In this document: positions 1 to 7,786 of the stretch, piece by piece | Layout: every line of letters starts with the position of its first letter | How positions within the stretch are numbered: position 1 is the stretch's first letter | NCBI GenBank assembly: GCA_958427155.1 | Contig: CAUABB010000006.1 | Location: 1 to 19,473 of the forward strand | Length of the DNA: 19,473 bases | Source: an uncultured Oscillospiraceae bacterium | GTDB lineage: Bacteria > Bacillota > Clostridia > Oscillospirales > Ruminococcaceae | Direction: 5' to 3' | The notes under the pieces: generated by a model | Told to the model about the DNA's origin: nothing | What the model saw: the letters and a program-made list of their open reading frames with translations, nothing else | The model's database searches: none | Made by a program: the position numbers and the translations under genes

Positions 1-384
1 ACAGTGGGAATTTTTTCTTTAAACCGAGGAATGGATTTTGTTAGAAAACGTGGTTTGAATTGGATTTACCGGCATGAAATGGCAATTAGCATGCAGATTT
101 TTAATAGCTTACGGGATCATCCACATATTAGACTTTTAGATTCTGGATTTCGGGTTGGAATTCATGTCCCGGTGTTAAGCTTTGTCCATGAGAAATTAGA
201 CTCTGGAGAGGTAGGAGAACGTCTAAACCAAGCTGGAATCGCGGTGAGAAGCGGACTGCATTGCGCACCATTGGCACACGAATTTTATGGCACTCTCGGA
301 ACAGGAGCAGTCCGGATTTCCCCTAGTGTTTTTACAACGGATAGGGATGTTAAGACATTAATCCGTGAGCTGAAAAAGTTATAG
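1..384 (+). CDS. Class V aminotransferase, cysteine desulfurase-like (3' end only)
   Basis: This is the C-terminal part of a PLP-dependent class V aminotransferase of the NifS/SufS-like cysteine desulfurase group. The reading frame is open from the first base of the window, so the start lies upstream. Visible are the small-domain motif RSGLHCAPLAHE, whose Cys sits where cysteine desulfurases carry the persulfide-accepting cysteine, and the following GTLGTGAVRISPSVFTT stretch that closes the fold in this family. The catalytic lysine and cofactor-binding residues would lie upstream and cannot be seen. Known family members release sulfur from cysteine. The exact substrate here is not determined, and a selenocysteine lyase-like or uncharacterised subfamily role is possible. 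It ends 112 bases before cdaA, which has its own promoter, so the two are probably separate transcription units. Confidence 0.85.
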   Translation, partial: TVGIFSLNRGMDFVRKRGLNWIYRHEMAISMQIFNSLRDHPHIRLLDSGFRVGIHVPVLSFVHEKLDSGEVGERLNQAGIAVRSGLHCAPLAHEFYGTLGTGAVRISPSVFTTDRDVKTLIRELKKL

Positions 385-403
385 GATTAGCTGTATTTCT
401 CAG

Positions 404-432
404 TTGCATTTCCTTCTTTTTATTGGTACAAT
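404..432 (+). promoter_or_regulatory. Sigma-A promoter for cdaA-cdaR
   Basis: The -35 box TTGCAT (404-409) and the -10 box TACAAT (427-432) are separated by exactly 17 bases. A TG two bases before the -10 (TGgTACAAT) gives an extended -10. It lies in the gap between the aminotransferase and cdaA, 64 bases before the chosen cdaA start. Confidence 0.7.
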
Positions 433-484
433 ATAAAAGACGGGAGGCTAAGTTTTATTAAACACCACCTGAATCTAGATGGAA

Positions 485-490
485 AGAAGG
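485..490 (+). promoter_or_regulatory. Ribosome binding site that sets the cdaA start
   Basis: AGAAGG is spaced six bases from the ATG at 497. It lies inside the extra codons that would be added by the upstream ATG at 479, which argues against that start. Confidence 0.65.
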
Positions 491-496
491 CACGGG

Positions 497-1363
497 ATGC
501 AGAACTTTTCGGTTTTTTGGAATTCTGTCATCGGCGTTATAAGGACTTTTACGATTGCCGATCTGATTGATATTATCCTTGTGTCTTATTTGATTTACAA
601 GGTGATCCGGATTGTCCGGGAGACCCGGGCCGAACAACTGGTGAAAGGTCTACTTGTTTTAGGAATTACCTATTTTATAGCGAGCTTGCTTGGCTTTAAG
701 ATGTTATCATTTATTTTGACTAATGTTTTTACTTTTGGTGTGCTTGCGATTATTGTTGTTTTCCAGCCGGAACTCCGCCGTGCCCTTGAAAAGGTTGGAA
801 GGACCAAAATTGCTGAATTAGGGGGGTTCGGCAGCAGTGAAGTTCTATCAGAGCGGGCTCAGGTATGGTCTTCGTCGATCCCTCCGATCGTTGAGGCTTG
901 TGAACGCCTTTCTAATACAAAAACCGGTGCGTTGATCGTTATTGAAAATAAAACAAAGCTGGGGGATCTTCTTCCCGCTGGAACAATGATTGACGCCAAA
1001 GTCAGCACCCCCCTTCTCTGCAATATTTTTTACCCCAATACACCGATGCATGACGGCGCCGTGATTATGCGGGAGGGTCGTGTTCTTGCGGCTGGCTGTT
1101 TTTTGCCAAGTACCCAGAAGGGTGAATATCTGGACAAGCAGCTCGGTTCTCGGCATCGTGCAGCTCTTGGTATGAGCGAAAATTCTGATGCGATTATTAT
1201 CGTCGTGTCAGAAGAAACTGGGGTGATTTCAGTAGCTGAAAATGGGAAATTGGAGCGAGGCTTTAATTCTTATACTCTTACTAAGCTTCTTCGAGATAAA
1301 TTGATTCCGCAAACCTCTGAAAAAGATAAGAAAAAGGGTTTTTGGAGGAGGTTTAAGAAATGA
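497..1363 (+). CDS. cdaA: Diadenylate cyclase CdaA (membrane-bound)
   Basis: It makes the second messenger c-di-AMP from two ATP, which in Firmicutes controls potassium and osmolyte transport and cell-wall homeostasis. The 288-residue product has hydrophobic segments at about 22-41, 48-66 and 75-91, then the FQPELRRALE stretch, then a DisA_N cyclase domain. Within that domain are the DGA motif (residues 186-188, in MHDGAVIM) and the RHR motif (219-221, in GSRHRAALG), both active-site signatures of the family. Length matches CdaA proteins (about 270-290 residues). An in-frame ATG at 479 would add six residues but has no ribosome site. AGAAGG at 485-490 sits six bases before the ATG at 497, so that start was chosen. 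The stop overlaps the cdaR start (ATGA), the usual coupled pair. Confidence 0.95.
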   Translation: MQNFSVFWNSVIGVIRTFTIADLIDIILVSYLIYKVIRIVRETRAEQLVKGLLVLGITYFIASLLGFKMLSFILTNVFTFGVLAIIVVFQPELRRALEKVGRTKIAELGGFGSSEVLSERAQVWSSSIPPIVEACERLSNTKTGALIVIENKTKLGDLLPAGTMIDAKVSTPLLCNIFYPNTPMHDGAVIMREGRVLAAGCFLPSTQKGEYLDKQLGSRHRAALGMSENSDAIIIVVSEETGVISVAENGKLERGFNSYTLTKLLRDKLIPQTSEKDKKKGFWRRFKK

Positions 1364-2646
1364 AGTGGTTTAAGGGGAACTGGGTTTCCAGGCTTTTTGA
1401 CAATGACTTGTTCCTCAAGGTGATTTCGGTCATTATTGCTGTCGTAGGCTGGTTGATGGTAGCAATGATGGTGAGTCCTGATACGGAAGGAACAATTAAT
1501 AATATACCTGTAAGGATTGCGGTTGAAGATTCTACCGCTCAACGACTGGGTCTTGATGTTGTAGAGGGTGGAGATCAGACGATTAGTGTCAATGTTGCAG
1601 GGAAAAGGTATGTTTTGGGTGGCTTGACGGCAAGCGACTTTAATGTTGTCGCTTATCCCACTTCTGTTACCGCGGCTGGGGAATATGAACTGGAGGTTGT
1701 TGTCTCAAAAATAGACGCAAATAAAGAGTTTGATATTCTGTCCTGGACACCGGAAAAAATTACAGTAAGGTTTGACAGGATGGCGACTAAGACCATTTCT
1801 CTGGCAGCACAGGCTGAAAATGTTAAGGTGGCTTCCGGTTATATTTTGGATGATCCGGTAGCAACCGCGTCTCCGAAAGAAGTAACGATTACCGGCCCGG
1901 AGCAATATTTGAATCTGGTTGATAAATGCGTTGTTCGCACGGAATTATCTGATGAATTGTCTAGTACGACGGTTACAAAAGGTACCCTTGAAATATATGA
2001 TCAAGACGGACAGTTGATGGATCCGGAGGAATATAAATTTACACTGTCTTCTAAGGAGTTTTCAGTGACAATCCCAGTGTTGAAGCAGAAAACGCTTCCG
2101 CTGACTTTTGATTATCTGAACGTACCGGCCGGATTTTCAACCTCCAGTCTGAAGTATACTATGAGTAGTAAAGCAATTCAGGTTGCTGGCCCGGTGGAAG
2201 TTATCGATAGCATGTCGGAACTAAAAGTAGGATATGTGGATTTCAAGGAACTTGATTTGGATTACAGTAAAGAATTTGAAATTGAACTGCCTACTGGTTT
2301 TAAAAATTCTACTAATCTAACGACAGTGACCGTTACCTTTGATACTTCTAATTTGACGTCAAAAAACACCTGGATAAGTTATAACAATCTAAAACTTGTC
2401 AATATTCCGCAAGGATATAGTGCCAGAGTGGTGACACAGGGGATTAATTCTGTTAAAGTGATTGGGGCACCGGATGATATCAGTAGCCTTTCTTCGTCAG
2501 ACGTAATCGGTGAAATTGATCTGATGAACGCAAATATTAAAGAAGAAGGGCGTTATACTGTACCAGTGACAGTGAAATTCCCGTCCAAGTCTGGTGTCTG
2601 GGCATATGGGGAGTATACGGCGGTTGTATCTGTCTCAGGGGAATGA
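1360..2646 (+). CDS. cdaR: YbbR-domain protein CdaR, partner of CdaA
   Basis: CdaR is a membrane-anchored extracytoplasmic protein that binds and modulates CdaA. The 428-residue product starts with a short cytoplasmic stretch and one membrane segment at about residues 19-37 (FLKVISVIIAVVGWLMVAMM). It continues with four consecutive YbbR-like beta-rich repeats at roughly 45-145, 146-245, 246-330 and 331-428. Each repeat carries the recurring pattern of a NIPV- or NVPAG-like strand, an I-x-V-x-G-P-like strand and a V-x-F/V ending. The start overlaps the cdaA stop by four bases, and the preceding GGAGGAGG gives a strong ribosome site. In many Firmicutes glmM follows cdaR; here a terminator and an unrelated dehydrogenase follow instead. 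Confidence 0.93.
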   Translation: MKWFKGNWVSRLFDNDLFLKVISVIIAVVGWLMVAMMVSPDTEGTINNIPVRIAVEDSTAQRLGLDVVEGGDQTISVNVAGKRYVLGGLTASDFNVVAYPTSVTAAGEYELEVVVSKIDANKEFDILSWTPEKITVRFDRMATKTISLAAQAENVKVASGYILDDPVATASPKEVTITGPEQYLNLVDKCVVRTELSDELSSTTVTKGTLEIYDQDGQLMDPEEYKFTLSSKEFSVTIPVLKQKTLPLTFDYLNVPAGFSTSSLKYTMSSKAIQVAGPVEVIDSMSELKVGYVDFKELDLDYSKEFEIELPTGFKNSTNLTTVTVTFDTSNLTSKNTWISYNNLKLVNIPQGYSARVVTQGINSVKVIGAPDDISSLSSSDVIGEIDLMNANIKEEGRYTVPVTVKFPSKSGVWAYGEYTAVVSVSGE

Positions 2647-2657
2647 TGATTATCTGA

Positions 2658-2692
2658 AAAACGGCCGTGCTATGGCACGGCCGTTTTGTTTT
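2658..2692 (+). terminator. Rho-independent terminator after cdaR
   Basis: A perfect inverted repeat has 13-base arms (2658-2670 and 2675-2687) reading AAAACGGCCGTGC, a four-base TATG loop, and a T-rich tail. It starts 11 bases after the cdaR stop. Its A/T flanks would let it work in both directions. Confidence 0.9.
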
Positions 2693-2721
2693 GGCAAAAA
2701 AGAAAGAGGTGAAAATTATAA

Positions 2722-4311
2722 ATGGCGGTTTTGGTTTCCGGTATCCGAAGCCGACTGGATGAACCCCATTCCGTTTTAATTGAACGGGCAGTTGCAGAAA
2801 TGGGCGTGGATCCATCATCAGTGCGAACTGCGTCGGTTTTCAAGACTTCTGTTGATGCGCGCAGAGGAAAAATTATCCTTGTAAGCTCCGTCTTGTTGGA
2901 GTTGGACGCAGATGAAAAGGAGGCTGTGCGCCGTGCAGGAAATTCTCATGTTTCTTACCGCGAAGAGGTTCCTCTGGATATAAAGTTAGGGACATGTCGG
3001 ATGGATGCCCCTGTAGTGATAGCAGGATTTGGGCCTGCCGGGATGTTTGCGGCGCTTCTTCTTTCTGAACAAGGGTATCCAGTTATTGTTTTGGAGCGGG
3101 GTTCCCCTGTAGAAGAACGTACTCGAATGGTGGAAAATTTTTGGGATGGAGGAACCCTTGATCCTGACTGTAACGTTCAATTTGGGGAAGGTGGTGCCGG
3201 CACCTTTTCTGACGGAAAGCTCACAACTCGAATTGGGGATTCGCGGTGTAGATATATCCTCAGGCGTTTTGTGGAATTCGGTGCGCCGGAAGAGATTCTA
3301 ACCCGGGCGAAACCTCATGTTGGAACTGATCACCTAAAAGGGGTTGTAAAAAAAATTCGGGAAAGAATTCTTCAAAATGGCGGACAGATTCGTTTCCGCT
3401 GTAAGCTTTGTGGAATCCGTGCAGTTGAGGGGGATCCAGTCGCCTGTTTGGAGGATGGGGAAGAGATTCGAGCTTCCTCTTTGATCCTAGCGGTTGGGCA
3501 CAGTGCGCGTGATACCTTTAAAATGCTGGCGGAAGCAGGATTTGTTATAACACCAAAACCGTTTTCAGTTGGCGTAAGGGTGGAACATCTTCAGTCTGAA
3601 GTGGAGCGCGCTCTTTATCATGAACTGGCTGGCCACCCGCTTTTGCCGAAAGGAGAGTACCAGCTTTCATTTCGAAGCGGGGAAGAGGCGGTTTATACCT
3701 TTTGTATGTGCCCTGGTGGATTTGTCGTACCATCTGCTTCTGAGTCTGAAGGGGTGGTAGTAAATGGGATGAGTGAATTTGCTCGTGATCAGATAAACGC
3801 CAATGCGGCATTGGTGGTATCAGTTGGACCAAAAGATTACGGCCTTTCTCCGCTGGATGGAATTGCGTTTCAACGCAGATTGGAACAGACGGCTTTTCGA
3901 ATGGGAGGTTCAAATTTTAAAGCTCCCGTGATGACGGCTGGGCATTATCTTTCAGGGAGAAAAGGGTATAAAATTGGAAGGATTTTTCCGTCGTATCGGC
4001 TTGGATTTTCTCCAGGTGATTTTGATGCTCTGTTCCCACGACGGATAAATCAGATGCTTCGTGTTGGGCTGATTCAATTTGGGAAAAAACAGCCAGGGTT
4101 TGACGCACCTGATACGGTTTTAACCGGTGTGGAAACACGAACTTCTTCTCCGGTTCGAATCGAACGAAATGGAGATTTTCAGGCTCTTTTCCATCCCAAT
4201 ATATATCCGTGCGGAGAAGGTGCCGGCTATGCAGGGGGAATTATGAGTGCTGCGGTCGATGGAGTCCGGGTAGCTCAGGCTATAATGGCACGATTTTCTC
4301 CTGGTTTATAA
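2722..4311 (+). CDS. FAD-dependent dehydrogenase (COG2509-type)
   Basis: This is a large flavoprotein of the uncharacterised FAD-dependent dehydrogenase family common in Firmicutes and Bacteroidetes. The 529-residue product has a small N-terminal alpha/beta domain (about 1-95). A Rossmann FAD-binding motif GFGPAG follows at 102-107, ending in the acidic strand end VIVLERG. Next come the family hallmark GEGGAGTFSDGKLTTR (155-170) and a C-terminal FAD-contacting motif YPCGEGAGYAGGIMSAA near residue 500. The reaction is not established for this family, so no substrate is given. The start is supported by AGAGGTG about ten bases upstream. There is no clear promoter between the preceding terminator and this gene, so it may depend on read-through or on a weak promoter I could not recognise. 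Confidence 0.9.
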   Translation: MAVLVSGIRSRLDEPHSVLIERAVAEMGVDPSSVRTASVFKTSVDARRGKIILVSSVLLELDADEKEAVRRAGNSHVSYREEVPLDIKLGTCRMDAPVVIAGFGPAGMFAALLLSEQGYPVIVLERGSPVEERTRMVENFWDGGTLDPDCNVQFGEGGAGTFSDGKLTTRIGDSRCRYILRRFVEFGAPEEILTRAKPHVGTDHLKGVVKKIRERILQNGGQIRFRCKLCGIRAVEGDPVACLEDGEEIRASSLILAVGHSARDTFKMLAEAGFVITPKPFSVGVRVEHLQSEVERALYHELAGHPLLPKGEYQLSFRSGEEAVYTFCMCPGGFVVPSASESEGVVVNGMSEFARDQINANAALVVSVGPKDYGLSPLDGIAFQRRLEQTAFRMGGSNFKAPVMTAGHYLSGRKGYKIGRIFPSYRLGFSPGDFDALFPRRINQMLRVGLIQFGKKQPGFDAPDTVLTGVETRTSSPVRIERNGDFQALFHPNIYPCGEGAGYAGGIMSAAVDGVRVAQAIMARFSPGL

Positions 4312-4612
4312 AAATGGATTATTGTGAAAGAACGATTGTGGAAGAATTAGCAAACTACCCAATATCGGGAATGCTTTGGAAAAGTAACTTAATAGGATTG
4401 GAATTTTTACTTGTTTTGATTTGGAAGTAGCGGGAAGCAGAAACGTCTGGCTCAGAATACAAGAAATCTATCCGTCTGCTGCTTTTACCACCTGATGGTG
4501 TTGAAGGGCGTGTCACCCGACATTAGAAAAACGGAATAGCCGCTTGATTTACAAGAGAGTTCGAGACAACTTTATAAAAAAACAAAAAAGAAAGATTTTC
4601 AATCTGTTTTTG
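4312..4612 (+). other. Gene-free stretch with several small inverted repeats, function unknown
   Basis: No convincing gene is found here. The only long frames are out-of-frame continuations of the upstream dehydrogenase region. Several short inverted repeats are visible. GAAGCAG (4435-4441) can pair with CTGCTTT further on and would enclose TCTG-GCT-CAGA. CACC-TGAT-GGTG, CTTG-ATTTA-CAAG and AGATT-TTC-AATCT occur downstream. The stretch ends in the strong terminator at 4613-4660. Together this could be a small structured RNA or a long 3' UTR. I compared it by eye with the hallmark segments of RNase P RNA, SRP RNA and tmRNA and found no match. No good promoter was found in front of it. Confidence 0.3.
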
Positions 4613-4660
4613 AAAAAGCAAGCAGACCTGGCTTTTTAGTCCAAGATCTGCTTGCTTTTT
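4613..4660. terminator. Bidirectional terminator between converging genes
   Basis: A perfect inverted repeat with 14-base arms, AAAAAGCAAGCAGA (4613-4626) and its complement (4647-4660), has a T run on both strands. It serves the + strand transcript and the converging lipid kinase. The kinase stop codon (4636-4638) lies in the loop, so one arm is coding sequence. Confidence 0.88.
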
Positions 4661-5592
4661 ATAGTGTTTGAGAATTTCGTGGTACAAGAGGAAGGGACAG
4701 AAAGAGTAAAAGCGTTCGGAAGGACACGGATTGTCACGTCAGAAGAAGTGTAAGTCTCCCCATCTAACACAAAACGAAGTAGCTTTTGACTCTGTATCCG
4801 CAGAGAGCGGCATTTGTCATAGTGGACGACCTGCCTGAGGCCAGGTGTTTCCAGATGCTGCCCATGTTTGTAAAACCGAACAAAGCCGGCAATTTTAAAA
4901 CGGGAAATTTTATCTACTCGGCAAAAGTCAATAATCCCGTCACTAAGAGAAGCCAGTGGAGCAGCTTCATAGCCACCGCCATAAAAGCGGCCGTTTGCTG
5001 CGGCGGCAAGCAGACTGTTTGTTTCAAAAGGAAGATCTTCATCAATTTGAATTTTCAAACGTTTTCCCAACCGTTTTAACAGATTAAAAACCAAGGAAAG
5101 ATTGTAGGCAGACGAACCGCCAATAAAAGGAATTTTCTTGAATTTATCCATATGATAGGCAATATCTGCATCAAAACCGACATTACAGAGATTCACCGCA
5201 AAACGGTCGTTGACCTGAAGCAGGTCACAAGGAATTGTGGTTCCGTTAACCTGTTGTTCAAGGATAGAAAAATCGCCGGGTACTGGAAAGCTTCGGACAA
5301 AATCGTTGCCACTTCCGCAGGGGATAACGGTTGCCTCGGCGTGGGAAAATCCCAGAGTGCCAACTACGGTTTCCTGAAATGTACCGTCTCCACCGCAGGC
5401 ATAAAAGCGGACAGAAGAGCGCTGATTCTGACAGGCCTTTTTCACATAGCGGATAGCGTCTCCAGGTCCGGTAGTTTCATAAATTTCATAATCCAGTACA
5501 AAGCGTCTGCAGACTTGGATAATCTGTTGGGATAGTCTTTTCTGAAACTGTCCTTTTCCGGCTACCGGATTGATTAAAAAGTAATGCTTCAT
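4636..5592 (-). CDS. Diacylglycerol kinase-family lipid kinase (YegS/BmrU type)
   Basis: This is an ATP-dependent lipid kinase of the DAGK catalytic family. Bacterial relatives phosphorylate diacylglycerol to phosphatidate for phospholipid recycling. The 318-residue product opens with the family motif NPVAGKG (8-14), followed by the nucleotide-binding GGDGTFQE (67-74) and PCGSGNDFVRSF (91-102). Further on comes GGGYEAAPLASLSDGIIDF, with the late acidic and glycine residues typical of the C-terminal beta-sandwich domain. Length is normal for the family (about 290-320). AGGAG lies five bases before the ATG, and the gene has its own promoter. The last 25 bases of coding sequence double as part of the terminator hairpin. 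Substrate specificity cannot be told from sequence; lipid kinase or sphingosine-kinase-like activity are alternatives. Confidence 0.92.
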   Translation of the reverse strand: MKHYFLINPVAGKGQFQKRLSQQIIQVCRRFVLDYEIYETTGPGDAIRYVKKACQNQRSSVRFYACGGDGTFQETVVGTLGFSHAEATVIPCGSGNDFVRSFPVPGDFSILEQQVNGTTIPCDLLQVNDRFAVNLCNVGFDADIAYHMDKFKKIPFIGGSSAYNLSLVFNLLKRLGKRLKIQIDEDLPFETNSLLAAAANGRFYGGGYEAAPLASLSDGIIDFCRVDKISRFKIAGFVRFYKHGQHLETPGLRQVVHYDKCRSLRIQSQKLLRFVLDGETYTSSDVTIRVLPNAFTLSVPSSCTTKFSNTIKSKQILD

Positions 5593-5625
5593 GTGGCTCC
5601 TCTTATTAATCGGTTGTTTTTCATT

Positions 5626-5655
5626 ATTATATCATGACCCCTTTAGAACTGTAAA
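5626..5655 (-). promoter_or_regulatory. Sigma-A promoter for the lipid kinase
   Basis: Read on the - strand, the -35 box TTTACA (5655-5650) and the perfect -10 box TATAAT (5631-5626) are separated by 18 bases. TGA before the -10 makes it an extended -10. It lies between dapL and the kinase, so the kinase can be transcribed independently of the upstream operon. Confidence 0.7.
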
Positions 5656-5714
5656 TAGTTAATAAATGTTTTACGCTCTGGTGTTTTTAAGATTTATGGT
5701 CTATAGACAGTGAT

Positions 5715-6911
5715 TTAAAAAGCTTTGGAAAAGCGTTCCATTGCTTCGCAGGTGTCTTCATAACTTCCAAAGGAAGTCAAACGGAAAAAGCCTTCTCCGT
5801 TGGTGCCGAATCCTGCACCCGGTGTTCCTACAACACTACAGCGGCGGAGAAGCTCATCAAAAAATTCCCAGGAACTTAAACCCTCCGGACACTTCATCCA
5901 AATATACGGAGAATGAAGACCGCCGAAGAAGAGAATCTCTTTTTGAGAAAGGGCTTGAGAAATCACTTCTGCATTTTTCCGGTAAACACTGATCATTGTC
6001 TTGGTTTCCTCTTGTCCTTCCGGCGAAAATACCGCCTGAGCTCCTTTTTGAATGATATAGGGAACTCCGTTAAATTTTGTGGTTTGACGGCGGAGCCAAA
6101 GTTGGTTAAGTGACACTTTTTGACCTAGTGGAGTCTCTAAAAGTAAGGATTTCGGAACAATTGTGTAGCCAAGCCTTGTTCCGGTAAATCCGGCTGTTTT
6201 AGAGAGGGAGCAAAACTCGATAGCACATTCTTTGGCACCTTCAATTTCATAAATGCTGTGAGGCAGTTCAGGGTCAGTGATATATGCCTCATACGCCGCG
6301 TCAAACAGGATGACGGCTTTATGTTCCAGCGCGTAGTCCACCCATTTTTTTAGTTGAGTTTTAGAGTAGACTGCCCCGGTTGGATTGTTGGGAGAGCATA
6401 GATAAATAAGATCCGCCTTGCAGTCTGTGGGAGGCATGGGAAGAAATCCGTTTTCCTGATTGGCGTTTAAAAATACAATTTTTCTCCCGTTCATAATGTT
6501 AGTATCTAGATAAACCGGATAAACTGGATCTGGAATGAATACGGTATTGTCGGCTGAGAAGAGATCGGTAATATTTCCAATATCACTTTTGGCGCCATCA
6601 CTTATGAAAATTTCGTCAGGGGAAAGACGTACTTCTCGTTTTAGATAATAAGAGGCGATCTCTTCGCGAAGAAAAGCATAGCCCTGTTCGGGACCGTAAC
6701 CATGAAAGGTCTCTGCCCGCCCCATTTCATCCGCGGCCGCTTTTATTGCCGATACGACAGAGCTTGAAAGCGGAAGGGTGACATCCCCGATTCCGAGTCG
6801 GATCACTTTTTTTTGAGGATTTTCTTTTTGATATGCGGCAATTTTTTTAGCAATATCAGAAAAAAGATAGTTTTCTTTCAGTTTTAAAAAGTTTAAATTG
6901 ATCTGTGCCAT
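5715..6911 (-). CDS. dapL: LL-diaminopimelate aminotransferase DapL
   Basis: A PLP enzyme that converts tetrahydrodipicolinate directly to LL-diaminopimelate with glutamate as amino donor, bypassing the acylated intermediates of the usual lysine pathway. The 398-residue product has the N-terminal signature NLNFLKLKENYLF, substrate-contacting YGPEQGY (72-78), GAKSDIGNIT (107-115), SPNNPTGAVYS (173-183) and the PLP-lysine motif SLSKTAGFTGTRLGYT with Lys238. Length is standard for the DapL (plant/Chlamydia-type) family. GGGAGGA lies about eight bases before the ATG. It follows dapF by 17 bases, so the two consecutive steps to meso-diaminopimelate are co-transcribed. It appears to be the last gene of the long operon starting near 13478. 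No clear terminator is seen after it. Confidence 0.95.
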   Translation of the reverse strand: MAQINLNFLKLKENYLFSDIAKKIAAYQKENPQKKVIRLGIGDVTLPLSSSVVSAIKAAADEMGRAETFHGYGPEQGYAFLREEIASYYLKREVRLSPDEIFISDGAKSDIGNITDLFSADNTVFIPDPVYPVYLDTNIMNGRKIVFLNANQENGFLPMPPTDCKADLIYLCSPNNPTGAVYSKTQLKKWVDYALEHKAVILFDAAYEAYITDPELPHSIYEIEGAKECAIEFCSLSKTAGFTGTRLGYTIVPKSLLLETPLGQKVSLNQLWLRRQTTKFNGVPYIIQKGAQAVFSPEGQEETKTMISVYRKNAEVISQALSQKEILFFGGLHSPYIWMKCPEGLSSWEFFDELLRRCSVVGTPGAGFGTNGEGFFRLTSFGSYEDTCEAMERFSKAF

Positions 6912-6928
6912 TGACCTGTTCCTCCCTT

Positions 6929-7774
6929 TCAGTCGAGCTCCATAACGCCTTCAAATACACGGACTGCCGGCCCTTGCATCAATACTTCACCGGAGTCTGT
7001 ATAAGTGATGCGAAGATCTCCTCCCAATAGCCGTACGGTAATTTCTTCTCCTTGACGGCAATAGCCGTTTAATACTGCCGCAACAACACTTGCGCAGGCA
7101 CCGGTTCCACAAGCCAATGTTTCGCCTGAGCCGCGTTCCCATACCCTCATTTCCAGTGTTCGTTCATCGATAACTCGCACAAATTCAGTGTTTACGCGTT
7201 CTGGAAAAAGAGGAAGATTTTCAAATTCCGGGCCAATGGATTCAAGCGGAAGGGTGGAAATTTCCTTGCAAAAAATTACATTGTGAGGATTTCCCATTGA
7301 AACGGCGGTCATTCGGTAACAGGTGTCTTTTACCGTAACGGGACGGTTGATAAAATTTTCACCACAACAGTCAACAGGGATCAGGGTGGGAGTCAAAATA
7401 GGTTTCCCCATCTGAACAGTGACAGAGACGACCGTTTCTCCCTCTGTTTTAAGCAAGAGTTTTTTAATCCCGCTGAGGGTTTCCAACATGATTTCCTTTT
7501 TGTGGACAATCCCTCTTTCGTATACATATTTTCCAACACAACGGGAAGCATTTCCGCACATTTTCCCCTCTGAACCATCGGCGTTAAACATCCGCATTCT
7601 AACATCGGCATTTTCAGAAGGAAGGATTAATACCAGCCCATCAGAACCAATTCCGAAATGCCGGTCGCTGACAATCTGTGCAATTTTGGAAGGGTCTGGA
7701 AGATCTGTTTCAAAACAATTGACGTAAATATAATCGTTTCCAGCACCTTGCATTTTTGTAAAGTGTAATTTCAT
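6929..7774 (-). CDS. dapF: Diaminopimelate epimerase DapF
   Basis: A cofactor-independent racemase that converts LL-diaminopimelate to meso-diaminopimelate, the precursor of lysine and of the peptidoglycan cross-link. The 281-residue product begins with the family signature MQGAGNDYIYV. It carries both catalytic cysteines: Cys73 in GKMCGNASRCVGKY and Cys222 in ETLACGTGACASVVAA. It also has the MGNPHNVIF and WERGSGET motifs that bind the substrate carboxylates. Length is typical (about 275-285). The start lies 12 bases after the ANTAR gene stop, with GGGGT as ribosome site, so translation is probably coupled. The enzyme acts immediately after DapL, encoded next. Confidence 0.96.
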   Translation of the reverse strand: MKLHFTKMQGAGNDYIYVNCFETDLPDPSKIAQIVSDRHFGIGSDGLVLILPSENADVRMRMFNADGSEGKMCGNASRCVGKYVYERGIVHKKEIMLETLSGIKKLLLKTEGETVVSVTVQMGKPILTPTLIPVDCCGENFINRPVTVKDTCYRMTAVSMGNPHNVIFCKEISTLPLESIGPEFENLPLFPERVNTEFVRVIDERTLEMRVWERGSGETLACGTGACASVVAAVLNGYCRQGEEITVRLLGGDLRITYTDSGEVLMQGPAVRVFEGVMELD

Positions 7775-7786
7775 AACATACCCCAG

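Noticed and set aside
4429..4550. SRP RNA, 6S RNA or RNase P RNA in the 4312-4612 gap
   Set aside because: Isolated short words resemble SRP helix sequence, but the conserved core segments of these RNAs are absent and no promoter was found.
5700..5712. GTCTATAGAC palindrome after dapL as a terminator
   Set aside because: The stem is short and A/T-rich in the middle, and no T run follows on the - strand.
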